A DNA stretch of 64,000 nucleotides from CAWARU01 sp963784575 (GTDB lineage Bacteria; Pseudomonadota; Gammaproteobacteria; UBA6186; Azoamicaceae). Below are positions 43,980 through 54,242 of this stretch, in pieces. The notes beneath the pieces are model-generated. The model was given only the letters and a program-made list of their open reading frames with translations. It had not been told where the DNA came from and searched no databases. Location: contig CAWARU010000001.1 of NCBI GenBank assembly GCA_963784575.1, forward strand, positions 1,488,001 to 1,552,000. Reading direction: 5' to 3'. Position 1 is the first letter of the stretch. Every line of letters begins with the position of its first letter. The position numbers were made by a program, and so were the translations under genes.

Positions 43980-46727
43980 ATGCCAGCCGAATATTATATT
44001 GGCGGTAAAAGTCTATTTAATTTGAGCAGAGAAGAACGAATAAAATACATTAAGGCAATGCTGCTTAAAGATTATGACAGCATACCCTACCTACGATTTA
44101 AACTCGGAACTGGATTGAGAGGAACCTATCAAAAAGCCGATTATCAAAAAAATGCTAAGACTTTCTTAGAATTATTGATCAAATCATCAGAAACTGAGCC
44201 TTTAGAGAAACAAGAAGTGATCGAAATTTTACGCGGAGCCATAAAATCCATACCAGATACCGAAGTTTCTGTTAAAGCCAAACATGATTTTATCGCTGAA
44301 TATTTTGATTTTTATAAAAAGAGTTTAACTGATATTGCTTACGATGAATCGCTGCAAGCCTTGTTAAAGCCTAAGATTATTACCAGCATAAATTTGAATA
44401 CCTATAAGGAAGCGTTTAAAGGCGAAGTAAACTATTCTGATTATACTGTATTAAGTGTAGGGATGCTCCGAGAGCTTTCTAAAACGAATACTCAATTGAA
44501 CAAACAAATAGAGGCCGTAGAAAAAGAATACTTTGAACATGACTATGAAAAATGTTTAGAAATGGTCACTAAAATTTGTAGTGATCTCAAAACAACCGGT
44601 GAACCTCAAGCAATAGCAGTTGCAAATGCTATTCTAGATGCCCAAAAGAAATGTGTGGATGTCGATCCGGCACAAAATGATACTAAACGATACTTCAATA
44701 CCAAATTGAGCCAATATATTCTGGGCAAGACGAAAGATTTGGCCTTCCTAAATTCTATCAATACCATCTCGCAACGGCTCTTAAGTAAACGTGTGACTTC
44801 GTCCACAGAGGCAGAAGAAGCAATTGCTTCCATTGCAGAATTACCCAATACAGCTGAATTGATTACCCGAGACTTTATTTTAAGGGCCGGTTCCCCCAAG
44901 TATCAAATAAAAGATCGAATGATACGAGAAGGCTTTGAAAACCGTGAAGATGAAGCTTTATCAGGTGAGATCAGCCAAATAGATCTTTTGAGTTTTAATC
45001 TCGGTCAATTGCGATCAAATTCACCTAATTTTAGGGATGAACTCGCCATGCATGCTATTCGAAATAGAATTGTTGATGTAAATCGACCACGCGAGGGTCA
45101 AAGCGGTTATACTGCAACAGAAAAAAGATGGCGGGATACCTTTATTTCTTCCATCTCTGGACATACCTTTTATACCGTAGCTGTTTTAGAACGCTATATG
45201 CGCAATTATCGAAATTCAGCTCTTCCACGAGGCGAAAAAGATCCTATTCTGGAACGGGATATCAATAATTATCTGATTGCCTATGTTGGAACTTATGCCA
45301 AACGAGGCTACCATAGCATTCATGAAGTATTAGACGTACTTCGTGAACCGAATATCATCCAAGTTTTTAAAGATTTTGGCGTTACACTCAATGTTGCCAT
45401 TTCACCGACCATATTACGGTATGCAATGAATGATACCTTAGCGTATTCTAAAGCCTTGTCAATAAAGAATGTTGCTCAGGAAGTATTAAAATCAAAAATA
45501 AAAATAAGTGAAATGATGACAATGCAGCCTCGTGCCTTGAAAGAGGAATTGCATGGAATTTACGAAGTGATCAGCAATCTTGACCCCATAGATTATATTT
45601 CAAATCACAAAAAAGTTCTACCCTATGAACGAATATTAAAGGAATTATACTTAAAACATCAAGATCCAGACATAAAAAAACAAACTCATGATGTTCTAAA
45701 AAAAATTGAAGAAGTCAACTATGTCTATAAAGTTGAGACAGCCATTAGAACCAAAAATGAAGCGGCAATCAGAAGGCTTTTGTCAGATCCCCTGGTAAAG
45801 AAAAATTTGAAAACCCCAGTCATCTTCGGTGATCAACTGATCCATTTGCTTGCCAGTAATGGATATAATGATCTCGTGCTAGAATTGATAAATTTAGGAG
45901 TCGATAAAAATAGCTTTAATAGGGATGGTAGGACCCCATTAGCGCTTGCGGTAGAAAAAGGCCACCTTGAACTCGTAAGCAAATTATTAGACTTAGGTGC
46001 TTCCCCGACCATTAAAGACAAAGAGGGCAATACTCCGTTCAGTATTGCAGTCAAGTTAAATCGCGTATCTGTAGCCGAAAAATTATTAACAATAGATGCG
46101 GTCGCAGAAACCATCAATAGACCATTAGGAGACAGCTATTTAATTCACGAGGCTGCTGTGGACGGACATACAGATATGGTTGCTTTTTTGTTAAAAAATG
46201 GCGCCGATCCTCTGAAACTTGATTCGAGCGGTTATACACCTCTTGTTTGGGCTGTGACGAACAATCAAGTAGCTCTGGTGGAACTATTAATTGAAGCGAT
46301 GAGAAACAGCGGCGAACAAGAGTTTGTGAAAAACCAAATTCAAAAAGCATTTACTAAAGCCATTGTCTTTGGCAAAGTAGAAGTTCTCGATACACTCATC
46401 GCTTCGGGAGCAAAAATTAATGAACCTGATCAAGATGGTATTCCCCCCATTTTTCATACCCTACAAAAAGGTGGCGAGCTTGCTTTAGAATATTTGTTAA
46501 AAAAGGGAGTTGATGTTTCAGCAACTTTCCAAGGGCACACACCCTTCGATATTGTAATCAATTCGGGAAATCCTGACTTAATGAAAACTTTTTTGACTTT
46601 TCGAGAGTCAAAACCACCTGAACCGGTTACCTTCAGAGCAAAAGCTGCAGCGCCAAAAAAAGAAGCATTACCCACTTCCCCTGCGCCTGTTCCTAAGCCT
46701 ACACCTAAGCCAGGCTTAAAAACCTAA
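43980..46727 (+). CDS. Large ankyrin-repeat protein, effector-like
   Basis: 915 residues from ATG 43980, with GGAGG six bases upstream (an ATG at 43974 abuts that site and is unlikely). Residues ~1-600 are an unrecognised alpha-helical region. Residues ~615-870 hold about 6 ankyrin repeats, e.g. 'DGRTPLALAVEKGHLELVSKL', 'EGNTPFSIAVK', 'GHTDMVAFLLKNGADPL'. The tail is Pro/Ala/Lys-rich ('PVPKPTPKPGLKT'). No signal peptide. Large ankyrin proteins of this layout are typical of type IV-secreted effectors in Legionellales, but no secretion signal can be proven here. First gene of the island between rlmH and mrdA. Confidence 0.85.
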   Translation: MPAEYYIGGKSLFNLSREERIKYIKAMLLKDYDSIPYLRFKLGTGLRGTYQKADYQKNAKTFLELLIKSSETEPLEKQEVIEILRGAIKSIPDTEVSVKAKHDFIAEYFDFYKKSLTDIAYDESLQALLKPKIITSINLNTYKEAFKGEVNYSDYTVLSVGMLRELSKTNTQLNKQIEAVEKEYFEHDYEKCLEMVTKICSDLKTTGEPQAIAVANAILDAQKKCVDVDPAQNDTKRYFNTKLSQYILGKTKDLAFLNSINTISQRLLSKRVTSSTEAEEAIASIAELPNTAELITRDFILRAGSPKYQIKDRMIREGFENREDEALSGEISQIDLLSFNLGQLRSNSPNFRDELAMHAIRNRIVDVNRPREGQSGYTATEKRWRDTFISSISGHTFYTVAVLERYMRNYRNSALPRGEKDPILERDINNYLIAYVGTYAKRGYHSIHEVLDVLREPNIIQVFKDFGVTLNVAISPTILRYAMNDTLAYSKALSIKNVAQEVLKSKIKISEMMTMQPRALKEELHGIYEVISNLDPIDYISNHKKVLPYERILKELYLKHQDPDIKKQTHDVLKKIEEVNYVYKVETAIRTKNEAAIRRLLSDPLVKKNLKTPVIFGDQLIHLLASNGYNDLVLELINLGVDKNSFNRDGRTPLALAVEKGHLELVSKLLDLGASPTIKDKEGNTPFSIAVKLNRVSVAEKLLTIDAVAETINRPLGDSYLIHEAAVDGHTDMVAFLLKNGADPLKLDSSGYTPLVWAVTNNQVALVELLIEAMRNSGEQEFVKNQIQKAFTKAIVFGKVEVLDTLIASGAKINEPDQDGIPPIFHTLQKGGELALEYLLKKGVDVSATFQGHTPFDIVINSGNPDLMKTFLTFRESKPPEPVTFRAKAAAPKKEALPTSPAPVPKPTPKPGLKT

Positions 46728-46741
46728 TAAAATCAATTGCA

Positions 46742-46759
46742 ACCGTTCACGCACTGCCC
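46742..46759 (+). repeat. 18-base repeat, inverted partner at 54147-54164
   Basis: ACCGTTCACGCACTGCCC; its exact complement lies at 54147-54164. The pair brackets the three genes from 46768 to 54085. Confidence 0.6.
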
Positions 46760-46767
46760 TCGAACAC

Positions 46768-49320
46768 TCATCTCTTTTTATTTCGGCAGCATCTAAAGCA
46801 CTTTTTTAGGAGAGACCCTCCCTTTGAATCAGAGACGGCGGACGAGTGTTCTGCAGCATGCAAAGCAAAACTCGGCATGAATTGAGGAGCAGAAAATGGT
46901 ATTGGGATCCCCCTCTCTTCCAATCGCTTTCGTACCCATCTATAGATTGGGATATCATTAAATTGATCTACAAGTTCTTTGTTACAGATCAAGCTAGCGG
47001 CCCTTAAATAATAGAAAGCTGGGTCGTCGCCCTTATTCATGGCAAGAGAAACTTTCCCTATCAAGCAAAACAATTGCATGCTCTTTTGTCTATCGCTTAA
47101 CGTAAATGCTTTTTTTCGAAACAAAATAGAGTTGCAGGCATGATAGCAATTTCTAGCTTGCATAAAACGACCTGCCGTTTCGAAGGCTTGAGCTTCCTTT
47201 AAAAGAATGTTGTAGATCTGTTCTAATAATTCCGGGGACTTTCTAGATATCTCATCGTAAGTTTCATTAAACGCTTTATTTAACATTTTCATTACAACGA
47301 AGTAGTCTATTGTCTCCTTATCTCTCTCATCTTTGGGAAAAATAATACTTGCAATCTTATCAGATTTTAATGTGTATAAGCTTGCAGATACTTGATCAGC
47401 ATCAGCTTTATTAGCACAAAGTATCAAACCAGACTCTTTGGCGACAGGGATCACACGGTTGATGATACCTTGCTTATCTATAACATTGCAGAGAGACAAA
47501 AGAATGCTTTTAAATGAACTGTGTTTTAATAAAATACTCACCATTTTGTGATTTGCGACATTACCGGCAAGCTCGATGCAAGATTGAAATCGTGCCACAT
47601 TTTCTATTGCTGCAGATAAAGCTGAATTGAGAGAAGCCTGGTTTGATAACTTCATCATTCTTTGATGACTTTGTTTTAATAACTCTACTGTTTTTTTCGA
47701 AAAAGAATGCTTTTTTGGCAAAGTAAAATCCTGACTCAACTTCAAGGTAGTCGATCTCATTTCACTGCTAATACCCAGATCAAGTAAGATCTCCAGATAC
47801 TCCGGTGACTCCACACAACAAGTAATAGCATTTATTAACGGAATTTCTATGTTATTGCTTAAGATCCCAATGCCAGGTTTCATGCCATGCTTAAGAAACA
47901 TCTTGAAAACATCTCCAAGTCCTGAATATGCGGCTTGAAAAAGGCAGGAAAAGCCAATATTTTGCTCGGAATTATGATTCAAGGTATAAGAGGCCAACCG
48001 AACACATAAACGGTAAGATTCAGAGTGCTCAAAGAAGAACTCACAAATTTGCAGGTAAGCTGTTAATTGAGAAGCGCTGGCATCTTTTGCAATAGCGATA
48101 GTTTTTAGGAAATGGTAATAAAAGAATATATTGACAGATTCCTTCAGTTCCGCATAAATTTCTTTAGCAGCTTCGACGTCTCCTTGCAAACAACAGTCAT
48201 AAAAAAAAGATTTAAGAGAAGGCAGCGATTTTAAAGAGGTTTGAATTGTTTTTATTGCAGCTTTATTTTTTTGAACTCTTAGAACTCGTGGCGGCAAGCT
48301 TATTATAGCCATAGAAATTTCTTGATTTAATTTATGGGCTTTAATCCTGTTCGCCACACTCCGGACCTTTTCTTTGATTAAAGTATTGAGTTTTTCTGCT
48401 AAATTTAATAATGAACTCATCGGATCGGCAACAGACTTTTCAGCCAAGCTGGAATCTTTTACTGCCTCGGTGGCGACTTGTGTTTTTGTTTCAGGTTTTT
48501 GTAATGGAACCTTAGGTTTTTTGACCTCGTTCCCCAAATTTTTACGTTCGCTAAACAATGCCACAATTTCCCGAATGCGTGCTCCCCGCATATCCAAAAC
48601 ATTTTCTGATAGTTGATTCGCAGCCTCTATTTTTTCGATAAACTGTTTTGAAAGATCCTGATAGGATCCATAAAAATTGGGCTGATAAGGATCTCGGCTT
48701 AAGTCTGTTAAACGTGTTTCTAATTGATCTGCCTCTTGCAAAGCGATACTAAGCCTAATATCTTTTTCATGTGCAATAGCATTGTAAAGATCTCCTGCCG
48801 ATCTGCTATTGGCTTTGATTAAATCGATCAGATAGTTATCAAGAACTTTAATATTTTCATCCCTTTCCTTAAAAAAACAATAACCATATTCTCCATACTG
48901 ATTAAAATAACAATGCATTATTTTTTTGCTTCCAGACACTTTATGGTGATAAACTTCAGTATAATGCCCACCGCTAAAACCAGCACTCCCTCTTTGGGAA
49001 TCTAATTCCGCATACACCTCGTCAATTGCGAGATGCCTTTCAACAAAATCATAATTTTGTTCATCGAACAGAAAATAGATTGGTTTTTCTGGAAAACGAA
49101 TTAAAAAAGCCGAACGTCTTTCTGTTTTTAAAGCATGAATCGAATAATCTTTTAATGTAGGGTGGTTTTCTCGCCTCATTCTCTCGACCATTCGGTACAA
49201 AGCATTTGGTTTTACTGCTTTAGAGCAGAGATGTGAAACGAGACTATAGTCAGAAAACATTGATGCATCTTTTCTGCTTTCGTCTCTTAATTTTTGGATA
49301 CCTGCTTTAGTCTCTGCCAT
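46768..49320 (-). CDS. Large unknown protein, effector-like, with Cys-rich basic C-terminus
   Basis: 850 residues from ATG 49320 (GGAG 7 bases upstream); a further upstream ATG at 49362 lacks a ribosome site. No family recognised. N-terminal ~200 residues include a compact region with 'YFLFDEQNYDFVERHL' and 'GHYTEVYHHKVSGSKKIMHC'. Residues ~450-540 have one or two ankyrin-like helices ('FSCLFQAAYSGLGDVFKMFLKHG'); the rest is helical, TPR-like toward the end. The protein ends 'LLKKCFRCCRNKKR', a Cys/Lys/Arg cluster that could be lipidated or membrane-associating. Opposite strand to its neighbours; divergent from the protease-like gene, sharing a 204-base promoter region. Confidence 0.7.
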   Translation of the reverse strand: MAETKAGIQKLRDESRKDASMFSDYSLVSHLCSKAVKPNALYRMVERMRRENHPTLKDYSIHALKTERRSAFLIRFPEKPIYFLFDEQNYDFVERHLAIDEVYAELDSQRGSAGFSGGHYTEVYHHKVSGSKKIMHCYFNQYGEYGYCFFKERDENIKVLDNYLIDLIKANSRSAGDLYNAIAHEKDIRLSIALQEADQLETRLTDLSRDPYQPNFYGSYQDLSKQFIEKIEAANQLSENVLDMRGARIREIVALFSERKNLGNEVKKPKVPLQKPETKTQVATEAVKDSSLAEKSVADPMSSLLNLAEKLNTLIKEKVRSVANRIKAHKLNQEISMAIISLPPRVLRVQKNKAAIKTIQTSLKSLPSLKSFFYDCCLQGDVEAAKEIYAELKESVNIFFYYHFLKTIAIAKDASASQLTAYLQICEFFFEHSESYRLCVRLASYTLNHNSEQNIGFSCLFQAAYSGLGDVFKMFLKHGMKPGIGILSNNIEIPLINAITCCVESPEYLEILLDLGISSEMRSTTLKLSQDFTLPKKHSFSKKTVELLKQSHQRMMKLSNQASLNSALSAAIENVARFQSCIELAGNVANHKMVSILLKHSSFKSILLSLCNVIDKQGIINRVIPVAKESGLILCANKADADQVSASLYTLKSDKIASIIFPKDERDKETIDYFVVMKMLNKAFNETYDEISRKSPELLEQIYNILLKEAQAFETAGRFMQARNCYHACNSILFRKKAFTLSDRQKSMQLFCLIGKVSLAMNKGDDPAFYYLRAASLICNKELVDQFNDIPIYRWVRKRLEERGIPIPFSAPQFMPSFALHAAEHSSAVSDSKGGSLLKKCFRCCRNKKR

Positions 49321-49486
49321 AATTCTACTCCGAAATAGTTTAGTAATGCTGTGCTGTGTCATTGCACTAAAATTTCAACCATTGTATTTACAACTTAAAA
49401 TCCAGTCAACGGAAATTATAATTCACAAAATGGAAGCATTGCGATATAATTTTAATTTTGAAGTCGTTATAACAATTAGTTACATG

Positions 49487-49513
49487 TTCGACACATTGTA
49501 GATCGACTATACT
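49487..49513 (+). promoter_or_regulatory. Possible promoter of the protease-like gene
   Basis: TATACT at 49508-49513 with a weak TTCGAC at 49487-49492 (15-base spacer). GGAG and ATG at 49525 follow directly. Confidence 0.35.
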
Positions 49514-49524
49514 GGAGAATAAAA

Positions 49525-51894
49525 ATGGCAAGCACGCCCGAGACACTTGATTTTACGAAAATGACTCTCTTCTATTGGATTCGATACTTCATTAATGAAA
49601 CAGAATTTGCAATAGAATTCGTCGAAGTAAATGCTCGAAATATCTACCTTGAAAAAAAATCTCTGCGAGAAAAGCTTGGCTCCAATCCAGAAATCATACC
49701 TGCATTTGAGATTTTGTACCAGAAAGTTGCAGAAAATCTCAAAAATCCAAGCAGCTTGGCTCGAGGAAAAAATTTGTTTCAAGAGGGTCGGCTTCTTCTA
49801 ATGCTGGAATTTTTGCAATCCATTCAAGCTCGACATATTCGCCTACTCACACAAAGTGATTATAGCACCCAAGAAACCCTCGATTTACACGATGAAATTT
49901 TATCTTTTGAAAAAACATTCACTGAAAAAAGCATATTACTTTCCAAAGAAATGGATGACATCATAAGTTTCTTATGTGGCGATTCTGGTGCAAAAATCAT
50001 TGCCGAATCTGGTTCGTTCCAAGAATTTTCCCTCTTTGATTTCCTGGACGATGCGAAAGATATTCAAGAAATAGAAAATAATTTAAGAAATCTTCTAGCA
50101 TACTTTAAAGCAAAGTTGTTGGATGCGGCAGCTTTTTCTTTCCTTTCCACACTGAAAAATTTATCCGGAATAGAAATTGACATGAAATCCGCTGATGAGA
50201 TAGCCAATCTCAGAAAAAAGCTGGTTGAAAAAATAGGTGAATCACAATTTCTGCAATTCTTAAAATCACTCAATGAAAATTTTGAAATGGTATCACAAGC
50301 CAGATTCAAGATTGATAGCATCACCCCAAAAGTAAGAAGAATCAAATACATTTACCAAGCCTTTGATAAAGCTGTATTTTTCAATCCAGGTTTTTGCTTG
50401 GGTGGCGTTCGAGAATGGACAGAATCGATGGATATCCTTGCTCCGAACACAATGCCAAATCGTAGTAAAGCAAAATTTTCCACATATTCGGATCATCATG
50501 ATTTTAAAGTAACCAAGGAAACCTCCCACTTACAACGAAATCAAAATTCAATAGCTCAATTGACAGAAAGCGGCAAGCACATTCATATACGAACCGATTT
50601 AAAAACTTTTGAAAGTTCTTTTTATATTGCAAGTGAAACAGACAAATCAAAAGACAGTAAAGAAGCAATTTTGATTCAAAAATTAGATACTGACGCTGTA
50701 AAATCCTTTATCCATCGAATTCTCGCAGAAGTCGAACAAGCAGTTAAACTACACCTGTCTACGATGGGATTTTCCCCAGTTATAAATATCATCTTTCTCA
50801 AAAAAACTGAGTCAGGCTTTGAATCAGGCCATGCATTTGGCATTAAAGCTTTTCAAACTGAGCACACTCTCAGTTATCGACTGTTTGACCTCAATGACGG
50901 TGAATTTGAAGCAGACTCGATACACGATATCAAAAACTGGATGCCAGAATTCTTCATATTAATGAATTATCCTCCTATATTTAATAGCTATCAATTAGAG
51001 TTCTTGATGCCAAAACCCGTAAATTCTTTTCTCACCAGACAGGAATTTGAACACATGGCCGCAATTCAGAAATTGAATCGGGATCTCTTTCAATCACATT
51101 ATACGCTGCATAAGGACCAAGAACTGCGGAAAGAAATAGCAAAACAATTTGTTCTCTTAAGCAAAGATCGTGGTTCAACGGTTAAATATTATCAAAGCAG
51201 TCTTGCAACTTATCAGAAAATCCAAAATAAGACTCGCGTCGATCATCAAAGAGCATTAGTTGCCTCGTTCCATTTAGCCCATGAATTAGATGATTATGAT
51301 CAAACTCAAGCACTGGAAAATTGCAATCGCGCATTATTGCTGTGTGATAAACTTTCCAGAAAACCGTTTTTAAAAATGAAACCGCAGGATATTGAAATCC
51401 GCAACTTTAAAGGTTTACTGTACTTGTTACTAGGTACAATTCAGGAAAAAATTGCGCCTGGAAGTTCTATTGCCGCATTTAAAGCTGGTCATAATTTATT
51501 GAAGCTCATACATTTTGATACCACCCCTGAAACTGAAATTCATATCAAGGCATTCAGAGAATGCCTCCAATCTCTTGAACATAATATTACATCCGGAAAT
51601 TCTTCTGCCGCTTATCAAAACACCAATAAATTTAGTGAATTTCTTACCATAGAACCTCTTCGAAGTAAGCTAATTCCTTCTATATTTTCTGTATTGATTT
51701 CTGACATGAAAAGAGAAGTCGTTGACGTATTAGAATCTGAGAAAACTACTTCTGACATCGATACTCCATCTTCGCCGCCTTTCGCTCGAGAAGAAGCCGG
51801 GGAAGACGCCATGGAACAGGAAATTCAGGATTCTGATATCATGCCAATTTCCGATGATAGAGAATGTAAAGTTCAAAAGAGGAAATTCACGTAA
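49525..51894 (+). CDS. Putative YopT/C58-like cysteine protease effector
   Basis: 789 residues, GGAG 6 bases before the ATG. Residues ~1-270 are helical and unrecognised. Residues ~285-475 contain, in the order and context of C58 (YopT/AvrPphB) proteases, Cys291 ('NPGFCLGGVREW'), His436 ('SGHAFGIKAF') and Asp455 ('YRLFDLNDGEFE', compare family DxNxG-[EF]). Residues ~515-690 look TPR-like. The last ~55 residues are a disordered acidic tail ('DTPSSPPFAREEAGED', 'QEIQDSDIMPISDD') which is duplicated downstream in the decayed gene. YopT-type enzymes cleave host Rho GTPases or other prenylated/kinase targets; target here unknown. Assignment rests on the triad contexts only. Confidence 0.5.
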   Translation: MASTPETLDFTKMTLFYWIRYFINETEFAIEFVEVNARNIYLEKKSLREKLGSNPEIIPAFEILYQKVAENLKNPSSLARGKNLFQEGRLLLMLEFLQSIQARHIRLLTQSDYSTQETLDLHDEILSFEKTFTEKSILLSKEMDDIISFLCGDSGAKIIAESGSFQEFSLFDFLDDAKDIQEIENNLRNLLAYFKAKLLDAAAFSFLSTLKNLSGIEIDMKSADEIANLRKKLVEKIGESQFLQFLKSLNENFEMVSQARFKIDSITPKVRRIKYIYQAFDKAVFFNPGFCLGGVREWTESMDILAPNTMPNRSKAKFSTYSDHHDFKVTKETSHLQRNQNSIAQLTESGKHIHIRTDLKTFESSFYIASETDKSKDSKEAILIQKLDTDAVKSFIHRILAEVEQAVKLHLSTMGFSPVINIIFLKKTESGFESGHAFGIKAFQTEHTLSYRLFDLNDGEFEADSIHDIKNWMPEFFILMNYPPIFNSYQLEFLMPKPVNSFLTRQEFEHMAAIQKLNRDLFQSHYTLHKDQELRKEIAKQFVLLSKDRGSTVKYYQSSLATYQKIQNKTRVDHQRALVASFHLAHELDDYDQTQALENCNRALLLCDKLSRKPFLKMKPQDIEIRNFKGLLYLLLGTIQEKIAPGSSIAAFKAGHNLLKLIHFDTTPETEIHIKAFRECLQSLEHNITSGNSSAAYQNTNKFSEFLTIEPLRSKLIPSIFSVLISDMKREVVDVLESEKTTSDIDTPSSPPFAREEAGEDAMEQEIQDSDIMPISDDRECKVQKRKFT

Positions 51895-52016
51895 AACTGA
51901 ATATTCTAAAAATCGCCTCTTTTGCGACAAACGAATTTCTGGAATGATGTGCGGAATACAAAAGATTAACTCATGATTTGAATTATAGAATTGCTTAAAT
52001 GTATAGGAGAAGCATT

Positions 52017-54085
52017 ATGTCAGCAGAGGAACTTTCAATTCAATTGGGCTTGGAAGAAGTAAAAGGTCGAAAAGAAGAAGCAGAACTGGATGCACCAAGG
52101 GCGACTAGCTCGCAACCCGACAAGCCTTCCGAAGATCTTCTCGTGGTAGATGATCTTCTAGCGGTAAATACTGATTGTGTATGTGTATTTCAGGATAGTT
52201 TATCACAGGATAAAGTCGTCCCAGCAGGTTGTCAAACCCTAGAATATCATTTGTTCGATGATGATAATTTCAATAAGCTAGACAAAAAAGCACTTGAAGA
52301 AAAAATTGCAAAAGATTTTAAGGGCTTAAAAGAAATATTAATCCAAAACCCATGTATTAAAAAATTAGTGGTAAGAGAAATGGCTTTATCAGATGCACAC
52401 AGAGCACATTATGGAATTAATAAAAATAATTGGCATTTCTATTTCAACCAGCGATTTTCTTTCGATAAAATTGCGATTGTTTGGTATAACAGTTTAATCG
52501 AGCTTATCAAAGGCACCCAAGTAAAAATTTTCGAATTGAGAGACTTGGAGCTCAAAAGCACCCTAATGGAAATAGCGGATATAAATTCGACCATTACGGG
52601 CCCACAGATCCTATTGTTTTTTGCGAAAAACTTTCGGAAGCAGGCATTCTATCATTAGATTTGGCGAATACCTCTTTTGCAAGTTTTTTACCTTCAGTGG
52701 TGACTTGGAATCGTCACACTGATATGGATATGTGTATAGAAACTAGTAACCCATGCACAGTTTTATGTTTTATCCCAAATCTTCTTTGTGTAGTAGGAGC
52801 GCTATGCTGTTGTAGAAATCCTGCCACAAGCATGTGTTGCCATAACCCATATGGTAATAAAAATTTGAGACAGCTTGAAGAGGAAAATCATCAATATTTT
52901 CAACAGGTACTTAAGATATTAGGAAAATTTCCAAGCCTTCAAGTATCTTTTGCTCTAATGTTGAGTATCGATGTCTGAACTTAGTAGAAATAGAGGACAA
53001 TCTCCGATTGTAAATTTAAACTATTTATCCAAAATCTGGAAAGGAATTCCTTTTCGTCGTCTCATCATTGATGATTTCGGCGCCATCAGCAAAGCCGGAA
53101 CACAACGGGCATCTGAATCAGATATTGTCGAAGCAATACTAGTGATTTGTCAAAATTATCTCTTACAAGAATTACAGTTTGATTTTCCATATTTATTTCG
53201 TTTATCAGAAACTGCAGTCGAGAAAATAGCAAGCGCTTTAGCTCAAAGTCACATTCAAAAACTTATTTTTGCCCAAGGAATTGAGCTTAATTTTGAAAGA
53301 GATGATGTACCTTCTACAATCGCTAAATGTACGTCTTTAGTGAAATTATTAAAAGAAAATAAGAATTTTGTCGAATGCTTAATTCTTCCTTCTCTTATAA
53401 AACCTAGTGTTATTTTATCCCCGGATGCAAAAAATCCCGAATTATATCTACGCTATTTAGGATTGCTTGATGATATACAGGTCATGATAGTCAAGAATAG
53501 GGTGCCTTTTCTGGTTCAAAAGATGGCATGGGGGGAGGAAGCAGGAAAATCTATTAGTGAGCAGCTTCATCTAAATAAAACAATCCATGATATCTTCGTA
53601 AAAAGAACAAGATTACTGGGATTTCCTAAACCTGTTGAAGACAGAAAGGCTATTCAGGATGAAGTAAGAGCTGAAGCAAATGAATTTCGAGGTGACGAAG
53701 AAACACTTATAGGCGATTTAGAGAAACGACTGCGACCAGAATATATAACCCAATTAGAAAAAGTGCTAAGCGATTTGCTAAGCCCTAAAGACTCCAAAGC
53801 GAATACTTTTCCACCCTCGTTAACTCAAACAATACTTTATTATGCAGCTGTTCGAAGTGAACCTGAAGCTCGGGGTCAAAGAGAACACAATAGTTTACAA
53901 GCAGTGGTTGTAGGAGAAGCTGTTGATGTATTAGAATCTGAGAAAACTATTACTGCTCTGCTCGATATCCCTCTTCACCGTCTGCTGCTCGAGAAGAAAC
54001 TATGGCAATAGAAATTCAGGACTCTGATGCCACACCAATTCCCGATGATAGAGAAAGTAAAGTTCAAATTAGGAAATTCACATAA
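52017..54085 (+). pseudogene. Decayed LRR-like protein sharing the protease gene's C-terminal tail
   Basis: Start ATG 52017 with AGGAG 7 bases upstream ('MSAEELSIQLGLEE'). The frame runs to ~52600, continues in a second frame (~52600-52970: 'DPIVFCEKLSEAGILSLDLAN') and returns to the first frame after ~52970 to 54011. Segments such as 'LAQSHIQKLIFAQGIEL' and 'AGILSLDLAN' suggest leucine-rich repeats. The middle has a Cys-rich hydrophobic insert (CCC, CC). The last ~160 bases (53922-54085) match the tail of the upstream gene, 'VDVLESEKT...' and then 'EIQDSD..PI.DDRE.KVQ.RKFT', with a one-base loss that throws the tail out of frame. At least three frameshifts; decay or indel errors. Read intact it would be ~690 residues. 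Confidence 0.6.
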
Positions 54086-54146
54086 GTTGCCATTGGAAGC
54101 TTAAGTTGTAACTGTTCAGGCATAAGAAGACTTGGTGTTGAAAAAC

Positions 54147-54164
54147 GGGCAGTGCGTGAACGGT
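54147..54164 (-). repeat. 18-base repeat, inverted partner of 46742-46759
   Basis: GGGCAGTGCGTGAACGGT, complement of the copy at 46742-46759. It lies in the 157-base gap between the decayed LRR-like gene and mscS. Confidence 0.6.
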
Positions 54165-54242
54165 CGCCTTAAGTTCTTCAGACCTCGGACGATATTAATG
54201 AATAACTGTTGCCCCATTAGTTGATTCATTATAGGACTGTCC

